Assembly: GCA_903887655.1 (NCBI GenBank)
Contig: CAISQQ010000237.1
Location: forward strand, 1-12,154
From: an uncultured Burkholderiales bacterium
GTDB lineage: Bacteria > Pseudomonadota > Gammaproteobacteria > Burkholderiales > Burkholderiaceae_C
Direction: 5' to 3'
Length of the DNA: 12,154 nt
This document shows, one piece after another, positions 7,255-12,154 of the stretch (the first letter of the stretch is position 1; each line of letters begins with the position of its first letter). The position numbers were made by a program, and so were the translations under genes. The notes beneath the pieces are model-generated. The model was not told the DNA's origin and made no database searches. It saw only the letters and a list, made by a program, of their open reading frames with translations.

Positions 7255-8320
7255 ACCCTACGATAAAAACGCCGCCCATTTGCGTGATTTTGATGAGTGT
7301 GTGGCCCTCATGCGAGGTGGCTCAAAGACGTTTTTCGCAGCCAGCAAATTGCTGCCCAAACGCGTGCGCCAAGCCTCCATTGCCTTGTATGCCTTTTGTC
7401 GCGTCGCCGACGACTTGGTCGATCACTCAACCCATCCGAGAGCGAGCTTGGAGCAGCTCCAGCACCGACTCGATTTGATCTACGATCAAAACCCCATGGA
7501 TGTCATTGAAGACCATGCCCTCTCGCATGTGGTGCACCAATTCAAATTGCCCAGAGCCTTGCTCGACGCCCTCATGGAGGGGTTTGCTTGGGACACTGAA
7601 ACGCGGCTGTACCCCACCCTTGAGTCCGTGCATGACTATGGTGCTCGGGTGGCCGGTAGCGTGGGCGCCATGATGAGTTGGATCATGGGCGCGAGAAATG
7701 CACACACCTTGGCCAGGGCTTGTGAGTTGGGCGTTGCCATGCAACTGACCAATATCGCTCGCGATGTGGGAGAGGACGCGAGAAATGGCAGACTGTATCT
7801 TCCCTTGGAGTGGCTTCACCAAGAGGGGATCGATCATGTGCAGTGGCTCCAAAACCCGGTGCTGACACCGGGCATTCAGGCGGTGGTGGGTCGGCTCTTG
7901 GATGAGGCCGATCGCTTGTACCAGCGCTCGAGTGTGGGTGTGGCCGATTTGGCCCCTGAATTCAGGGCCGCTATTTTCTCTGCACGCTTGATTTACGCTG
8001 AAATCGGACAGGTCCTGCGCGCCAACCAACTGGACTCGATCCAGCAGCGCAGCGTGGTCCCCCTCAGCCGTAAACTTTGGCTGCTGTGCCAGGCCAAACT
8101 CCAAGCGCCTTGGATTGTCACTCCAAAGGTCGCCGAACCCGCCTTGCCCGCCATCGCTTATTTGGTCCAAGCCTGCAAAGAGCAATGTGCTCGCTACGGA
8201 CTCAAGCACGAAGGATTCCCCAACAGAGGCTTTCCTGAGCGTGTGGAGTGGGTGCTCGAACTCATCGAGAGGCGTCTCGAGGACAATGAGCAATTCATGA
8301 ACACCTCCACCAAGTCCTGA
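7247..8320 (+). CDS. crtB: Phytoene synthase
   Basis: A 357-residue all-alpha isoprenoid synthase. The two Asp-rich motifs that bind Mg-diphosphate are DDLVD at 55-59, within CRVADDLVDH, and DVGED at 173-177 within NIARDVGED, followed by NGRLYLP. It condenses two geranylgeranyl diphosphates to phytoene, the first committed carotenoid step, and its product is the substrate of CrtI encoded just upstream. The C-terminal 50 or so residues (LIERRLEDNEQF and after) run somewhat beyond the catalytic core. The start ATG 7247 overlaps the crtI stop as ATGCTTGA (eight bases), so the pair is likely co-translated. An in-frame TTG at 7229 is less likely. GGPP synthase (crtE) is not in the window. Confidence 0.97.
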   Translation: MLEPYDKNAAHLRDFDECVALMRGGSKTFFAASKLLPKRVRQASIALYAFCRVADDLVDHSTHPRASLEQLQHRLDLIYDQNPMDVIEDHALSHVVHQFKLPRALLDALMEGFAWDTETRLYPTLESVHDYGARVAGSVGAMMSWIMGARNAHTLARACELGVAMQLTNIARDVGEDARNGRLYLPLEWLHQEGIDHVQWLQNPVLTPGIQAVVGRLLDEADRLYQRSSVGVADLAPEFRAAIFSARLIYAEIGQVLRANQLDSIQQRSVVPLSRKLWLLCQAKLQAPWIVTPKVAEPALPAIAYLVQACKEQCARYGLKHEGFPNRGFPERVEWVLELIERRLEDNEQFMNTSTKS

Positions 8321-8344
8321 AGCAGACCCCTGCTTGCATTGCGC

Positions 8345-8404
8345 TAGCTCACGCGCGAATACACTCGCGACTTCTCGCGCGAAGCCACACGAGAAGCCAC
8401 ACGC
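8345..8404. repeat. Degenerate 12-base tandem repeat at the crtB/crtC convergent junction
   Basis: Read in 12-base steps from 8345, the sequence gives five related units. The last two, at 8381-8392 and 8393-8404, are nearly identical (GAAGCCACACGA / GAAGCCACACGC). The units before them (8345, 8357, 8369) share the C/G-rich CGC ending, and three of four begin GA. The repeat fills most of the 93-base non-coding gap. Confidence 0.6.
8366..8396. terminator. Hairpins at the convergent junction, possible bidirectional transcription end
   Basis: Two alternative hairpins overlap. CTTCTCG (8371-8377) pairs perfectly with CGAGAAG (8390-8396) over a 12-base loop. CGCGA (8366-8370) pairs with TCGCG (8375-8379) over a 4-base loop. 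The site sits between two units transcribed toward each other, where transcription must end. There is no T run on either side, so it is not a classic intrinsic terminator; RNA folding or Rho could be at work. The stems are partly a by-product of the tandem repeat. Confidence 0.3.
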
Positions 8405-8413
8405 GCGGCCCTC

Positions 8414-9340
8414 TCAGACCCTTGAACGAGCTCGTGCGGGCAAGCGCGGCATGCGCCATGGCAGCAAGGCCTGGACCCAAGCCGAGGCAAAACGATTGGC
8501 GTTGAGGGTTTCATGAAAACTGCTCACCGTCTCGCCTAGCAACTGATGTTGCACCACAGCGCGCTGGTAAAAAGGCGTGTCCTCCAAGGATTGGATGCGA
8601 CCCAAAGCGCGCTCACTGCGCAGTCTGCGCTCCAGACCCCACGCGGTCTTGGGCATGGTTTCACGCGCGGGCGCCTCAAAAGGCTCGACACGGCCACTGC
8701 TCAAGAAACGAAGCGCCAACAAACGATCTGGGCCTTCGTGAAACTGACAATCGTAGAGCACCGTGCTGGCCCCATCGGACATGTGCGCACGACTCCAGTC
8801 CCATTGCGTGAAGGCCTGCGCGACAGGCTCCACGCCCTCGTTGGAGTCGACATACGCGTGTCCCTTCCAAGATTGAGCGGGGTGCGAGAGATCCACTTGC
8901 ACGCGGGCAAATGGCGCTATCGGTCCCCAATGATGTCTGGCCTGGTGGTCCAGTGCGGTGGAGAAATCAAAGAGTTGATCCGGATACACACTCACCCGAC
9001 CCTTCAGGCGCCTGGGGATAGGGACAGACCATTCATCAAAGTCCACATGCAAAGCAGACCCATCCCAATGCACACAAGACGGCCCGATGACAAAGGCATT
9101 GGCCTCTCGGACCACACTCCCTTGAGGCCTCTCGGTCATGCTCCAGTGGTGGCCTTTAGGGGTGTACAAGGCCACATTGAGCGCGCAGTGATTCTCGGGA
9201 TTGGGGCTGAGTCCTCGCCGAAGGGCGCGGGCGTAGTAGGGAGAGAACACACTGCCCACAAAGGCAATCAAACTCAAACTGTACTGGCCACACTCACTCA
9301 TGGCATCGATGTACCACCACAAGTAGCCCCCAGCGTTCAC
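8414..9340 (-). CDS. crtC: Acyclic carotenoid 1,2-hydratase
   Basis: A 308-residue protein from the GTG start, in the CrtC size range. Motifs typical of the family are GGYLWWYIDAMSECG (4-18), LIAFVGSVFSPYY (24-36), GPIAPFARVQV (139-149), DSNEG (165-169) and WDWSRA (180-185). The conserved end FHETLNANRFASAWVQALLP is present. CrtC adds water across the C-1,2 double bond of neurosporene or lycopene to give the 1-hydroxy derivative, the step before CrtD. The GTG at 9340-9338 makes a GTGA overlap with the crtD stop. The frame is open far upstream but has no ordinary start codon near the beginning of homology; see findings. The N-terminus is thus less certain than the identity. Confidence 0.93.
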   Translation of the reverse strand: MNAGGYLWWYIDAMSECGQYSLSLIAFVGSVFSPYYARALRRGLSPNPENHCALNVALYTPKGHHWSMTERPQGSVVREANAFVIGPSCVHWDGSALHVDFDEWSVPIPRRLKGRVSVYPDQLFDFSTALDHQARHHWGPIAPFARVQVDLSHPAQSWKGHAYVDSNEGVEPVAQAFTQWDWSRAHMSDGASTVLYDCQFHEGPDRLLALRFLSSGRVEPFEAPARETMPKTAWGLERRLRSERALGRIQSLEDTPFYQRAVVQHQLLGETVSSFHETLNANRFASAWVQALLPWRMPRLPARARSRV

Positions 9341-11004
9341 ACCTTGGTCAAACCGAGGTGCGCCATCGCGGCCTCGCCCGCCAGACGGCCTGACATCGCG
9401 GTCATGGGCAAGCCCGGCCCCGGGTGCACGCTCCCCCCCGCTAGAAAGAGTCCTTGAATCGGGGTGGTGGCCGTCGACCTGGAAAACACCTGCAGCCAGC
9501 CGTGGGTCGCTTGGCCATACAGTGCCCCGCCGGTGGCGGGAAAGAGCTGATGGAATTGCCTGGGCGTGGTCTCTAGGGTCCATTGTGGGGAAGTCTGCAG
9601 CGTGAGGCCACAGCGTTGGAGAAGTGAAAACGTGGCGCTCTCGCATGCCTTTAGCTCCTGGGTTGTCAATGCTCGGGTGTCACCGTTGGCAGGGGCATTG
9701 ATTAAACAAAATATCGATTCTTTTTTCGCACCCGGCTCGCCGCTGTGGGTGAAGGCGCCCACCCCGCGCTCTTGAGCGCAGACGTACACAGTGGGCGTGA
9801 GGGGTAGGCGTTCGCGATTAAAAATATCACTGAATTCGTCTTGGTATTGCAAGGGACGGTCGTTGTGAAAGAAGACGTTGTGCCGCTCGAGCGAAAAGCG
9901 CTTTTCTTCCACCACGCACTGCATACTCCAGGTGAGCGCTGACAAAGACCGCACCGCCCCAGGCTGACGCTTCGCAGACATGCCCTGCGCTGCTGCCGCT
10001 CCCAAGAGGCCGTCATGCAGCGCTTGGATGTCGCCATTGAAGACCACCGCAGACGCGGGCAAGCGCTCAGCTTGGTCCGTGTGCACGGCTTTGACGCTAG
10101 CGCCCACGATTTCCAATTCAGCACAACGCGTTTGAAACTTGAACTCAACACCACGGTCACGGCACAGCCGCTCGAGCACCTGGGCCAATGCGCGCATGCC
10201 GCCCGCAACCGACCACACGCCCGCCATTTCCACCTGCGCAATCAGCATCAAGGTCGCGGGCGAGGCCCAAGGCGAGGAGCCACAATACGTTGCATAACGG
10301 GCAAAGAGTTGCCGAAGCCGCTGATCTTTGAAGTAGCCCCCAAGGCTGCCCCACAAACTGCGCATCGGGCCAATGCCCGCCAACAAGGCCAGCCCACGAG
10401 GCCCCAAGGAGCGTGTGAGTTTGATCAAACTCGGTGAAGCTTCTCGGATGATGGTGCCCTCGAGCGCCTGATAGAGGGCTTGGGCGCTTTGACAAAAGTG
10501 TTCAAACCGCTTGGCCTCGGCAGCCCCAGCAAACTCCCCCACCGCTTGGACACTCTGAGCTCGGTGGTCGTACAAAGACAGTTGCGCCTGCCCCGAGTCG
10601 GCACTCCAGGCGTGCTTGGCCAAGACCTCCAAGCGCTGCAAATCAAGCGCTTGATCCAAATGCTCGCCCACCGAGGCAAAGATCTCCTCAAAGAGCCATT
10701 TCATGGTGAGGACCGTGGGCCCGCTGTCAATGCCAGGACGGTGAGGGTCGCTCCAGTCTTGAGCCGGGCCGGGGCGGAGTTGCCGCATTTTGCCACCCGA
10801 CTGCGACTGCGCTTCCAAGACCGTGACCTGAGCACCCGCATGGGCCAACAAAAGCGCACTCACCAAGCCCGCCATGCCTGCACCCACGACCACCACCTGA
10901 GGGCCAGACCGGATATGGACAGTGGTGCGCTCCTGAGGGGGCGAGTCGCTGGGTGCGCCAGGCGTGAACACACTGGAGTGACGAGGCGACTGATCCGGCG
11001 TCAC
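9337..11004 (-). CDS. crtD: 1-hydroxycarotenoid 3,4-desaturase (methoxyneurosporene dehydrogenase)
   Basis: A CrtI-type FAD enzyme of 555 residues. The dinucleotide fold starts at VVVVGAGMAG (37-46) and the second-strand end is VTVLEA. FARYATYCGSSPWASP is characteristic of CrtD, and the carboxyl end has AGGSVHPGPGLP, a desaturase signature. It inserts the C-3,4 double bond in hydroxylated neurosporene on the way to spheroidene. I chose GTG at 11004-11002, which overlaps the crtA stop as GTGA; the 36 residues before the fold are Ser/Pro/Thr rich and may be a nonconserved extension. A second GTG at 10971-10969 is an alternative start that shortens this tail. The gene order crtA-crtD-crtC directly after pufC matches that remembered from Rubrivivax gelatinosus. 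No methylase (crtF) gene is seen. Confidence 0.95.
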   Translation of the reverse strand: MTPDQSPRHSSVFTPGAPSDSPPQERTTVHIRSGPQVVVVGAGMAGLVSALLLAHAGAQVTVLEAQSQSGGKMRQLRPGPAQDWSDPHRPGIDSGPTVLTMKWLFEEIFASVGEHLDQALDLQRLEVLAKHAWSADSGQAQLSLYDHRAQSVQAVGEFAGAAEAKRFEHFCQSAQALYQALEGTIIREASPSLIKLTRSLGPRGLALLAGIGPMRSLWGSLGGYFKDQRLRQLFARYATYCGSSPWASPATLMLIAQVEMAGVWSVAGGMRALAQVLERLCRDRGVEFKFQTRCAELEIVGASVKAVHTDQAERLPASAVVFNGDIQALHDGLLGAAAAQGMSAKRQPGAVRSLSALTWSMQCVVEEKRFSLERHNVFFHNDRPLQYQDEFSDIFNRERLPLTPTVYVCAQERGVGAFTHSGEPGAKKESIFCLINAPANGDTRALTTQELKACESATFSLLQRCGLTLQTSPQWTLETTPRQFHQLFPATGGALYGQATHGWLQVFSRSTATTPIQGLFLAGGSVHPGPGLPMTAMSGRLAGEAAMAHLGLTKV

Positions 11005-11792
11005 GTCGCGAGCCCAAGTGCATGCGCAACAGGCGCATTGGCATCGAACGCCCTGCCCGCCCAGCTCCCACGCATGTGCAGCACTTGCATGCGAACGAAC
11101 ATGGATTCGGTAAAGAAGCCATGCTTTTGAGCCGCCGCAATGGCCTTCAAATGCGCACCTTGGTGGGCATAATTGACGATGGATTCGGTGTCTTTCCAGA
11201 CACTGAAGGTGCATTGCCTGAGAACAGGCGCCTCTCCCAAGCCCATGGAGAGTACGCAACCCGGGGCTTGGGCCAAGTCGGCTTGCGCAGCGGGTGCGAA
11301 ACGCCAAAAGGACATGGCTTTGCTGGCCCTGACACTCCCACGGGTCAAGGACGCCACATGATGGATGGGGGGGCTTGCTGGTGAACTGTCGTGCTCATCG
11401 AGGAGTCCCTCGCTTGTCCAGCGCTGACTCCCCCAGCTTCCACGGCAAGAGTTGACCCCGAGAAGACCTTGCCACCAATCTTGGGCTTTTGAGCGAATTT
11501 GTTGCAAGTCGTCGCTGTTCAAATAAGCACTGGCGGCTTGGGGCGTGTCAAAAAAAAAGATCAAGCCTTGGTGCGTTGAACTGGGCTTCAATCCGAAGCC
11601 GCCGCCGTCTCCGGAGCCCATGATTTTGGCGAACAACAAGCCGGGGACCGTTTTTAAATAGCGCCCCGGGCCTTGCATGAGGTGCAGCCAAACCCATGGC
11701 CGGTGTTGGGGCCAAAAATTGAACAACACCACCACCACCACACCATTCAAAGTTTGCGGTTCAAGCTGAGCGTCGTGGTGGAGTTGGAACAT
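11001..11792 (-). CDS. crtA: Spheroidene monooxygenase
   Basis: A 263-residue protein of the CrtA family. Visible conserved parts are VVVVVLFNFWPQHRPW (18-33), GSGDGGGFGLKP (59-70), ASLTRGSVRASKAMSFWR (147-164), LRQCTFSVWKD (191-201) and FVRMQVLHMRGSWAG (232-246). CrtA oxygenates C-2 of spheroidene to make spheroidenone, and can act on spirilloxanthin; a heme cofactor has been reported for the family. Spheroidenone is typical of phototrophs exposed to oxygen, in agreement with the aerobic cyclase acsF. The start ATG at 11792-11790 follows the pufC stop by 23 bases; no clear Shine-Dalgarno is seen. A 10-base palindrome CTTGGCCAAG lies at 11799-11808 within that gap. It overlaps crtD by GTGA. 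Confidence 0.93.
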   Translation of the reverse strand: MFQLHHDAQLEPQTLNGVVVVVLFNFWPQHRPWVWLHLMQGPGRYLKTVPGLLFAKIMGSGDGGGFGLKPSSTHQGLIFFFDTPQAASAYLNSDDLQQIRSKAQDWWQGLLGVNSCRGSWGSQRWTSEGLLDEHDSSPASPPIHHVASLTRGSVRASKAMSFWRFAPAAQADLAQAPGCVLSMGLGEAPVLRQCTFSVWKDTESIVNYAHQGAHLKAIAAAQKHGFFTESMFVRMQVLHMRGSWAGRAFDANAPVAHALGLAT

Positions 11793-11798
11793 TCAAGA

Positions 11799-11808
11799 CT
11801 TGGCCAAG
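11799..11808. repeat. Short palindrome in the pufC-crtA gap
   Basis: CTTGGCCAAG is a perfect 10-base palindrome within the 23 non-coding bases between pufC and crtA. It has no loop and so is not a stable hairpin; it might be chance or a protein site. Nothing else is visible in the gap. Confidence 0.4.
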
Positions 11809-11815
11809 GAAAGAC

Positions 11816-12154
11816 TCACCGCTTGGAGACTTTCACATCCAGACTGGGCGTGTAGGTCCTGAGCTCAGGAAATGCGTCGAGCATTGGAGCGCCATTGAGC
11901 GGCTTATTAACACCTTGGTGACACGTGGCGCAATACACCTTGGCCACGTCACCCGTTGGGCCCAAGCGGTGCTCCGGAAAGGTCGCTTGCAGTGGCTCCA
12001 TGTACTGGGCATTCAAGTCTCTGGCCATCCGAATGCCATACCATGCCGTGGCCCGTTGGGGAGGACTTTCTTGCCAGCTGGAAAACGATCTCGAGTTGTG
12101 ACAAAAAGTGCAATTCACCCCCAAAGACCCCGCCATGTGGGTCATGAGACCATA
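11816..12154 (-). CDS. pufC: Reaction-centre tetraheme cytochrome c subunit, C-terminal part
   Basis: The last 112 residues of PufC; the 5' end, signal peptide and first two hemes lie beyond 12154. Two heme-binding sites are present: CTFCH (codons 12112-12098) within LGVNCTFCHN, and CATCH (codons 11932-11918), the third and fourth hemes of the tetraheme protein. A Met of YGLMTHM just before CTFCH is the probable axial ligand of heme 3. PufC is a periplasmic subunit that re-reduces the special pair. It is the last gene of the pufBALMC set, so pufM is expected just to the right. The C-terminus DVKVSKR is short, ending at TGA 11818-11816, and crtA follows at 23 bases. Confidence 0.97.
   Translation of the reverse strand, partial: YGLMTHMAGSLGVNCTFCHNSRSFSSWQESPPQRATAWYGIRMARDLNAQYMEPLQATFPEHRLGPTGDVAKVYCATCHQGVNKPLNGAPMLDAFPELRTYTPSLDVKVSKR

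Noticed and set aside
8345..8404. CRISPR array
   Set aside because: The units are 12 bases long, degenerate and directly adjacent, without spacers.
8546..9457. A 303-codon plus-strand frame opposite crtC and the end of crtD
   Set aside because: It is the mirror of crtC, whose motifs are clear; the translation shows no family feature.
9341..9646. Extension of crtC to an upstream ATG at 9646, giving about 410 residues
   Set aside because: The extra 100 codons overlap the conserved crtD C-terminus including its desaturase signature, and most of the extra residues do not resemble CrtC. Only the last few before the GTG are of interest and are reported as a finding.
1..12154. tRNA, rRNA, insertion sequence or integrase genes
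   Set aside because: Almost every base is assigned to recognised photosynthesis genes, and none of the gaps (all under 100 bases) is large enough or has the right structure.

Overview
The window lies inside an aerobic-type photosynthesis gene cluster (PGC) of a purple bacterium. It is almost completely coding and holds twelve recognisable genes, of which ten are complete, one is a 3' fragment (bchM) and one lacks its 5' end (pufC). The tetraheme reaction-centre cytochrome gene pufC followed by crtA-crtD-crtC, together with the bchM-lhaA-puhABC-acsF-puhE order, fits a betaproteobacterium of the order Burkholderiales, the Rubrivivax / Rhodoferax / Limnohabitans type. That placement rests on remembered gene order and protein character, not on a search.

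Plus strand, 1-8320: the last codons of bchM, then lhaA (bacteriochlorophyll-carrier type MFS protein), puhA (reaction-centre H subunit), puhB and puhC (assembly factors), acsF (oxygen-dependent Mg-protoporphyrin monomethyl ester cyclase), puhE (assembly membrane protein), crtI (phytoene desaturase) and crtB (phytoene synthase). The genes up to puhE are tightly packed and often overlap by ATGA, so they look like one transcription unit. The 84-base puhE-crtI gap is the largest on this strand and has a TTGACA-like box overlapping a short palindrome, a possible separate promoter for crtIB.

Minus strand, 12154-8414: the end of pufC (two CxxCH heme motifs, the last two of the tetraheme cytochrome), then crtA (spheroidene monooxygenase), crtD (1-hydroxycarotenoid 3,4-desaturase) and crtC (acyclic carotenoid 1,2-hydratase). 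The crtA/crtD and crtD/crtC junctions are both GTGA overlaps with GTG starts. This unit converges on crtIB. The 93-base junction between crtB and crtC (8321-8413) holds a degenerate 12-base tandem repeat and hairpins, but no classic terminator with a T run.

Together the genes link three jobs: late bacteriochlorophyll synthesis (BchM, then AcsF), reaction-centre and light-harvesting assembly (LhaA, PuhA, PuhB, PuhC, PuhE, PufC), and carotenoid synthesis of the spheroidene / spheroidenone series (CrtB, CrtI, CrtC, CrtD, CrtA). The methylase crtF and crtE are not in the window. I see no mobile element, RNA gene, CRISPR array or unknown multigene system. The parts worth a second look are fine-scale: the crtC start, the crtI upstream palindrome, the convergent-junction repeat, an insertion in CrtI and the N-terminal extension of CrtD.
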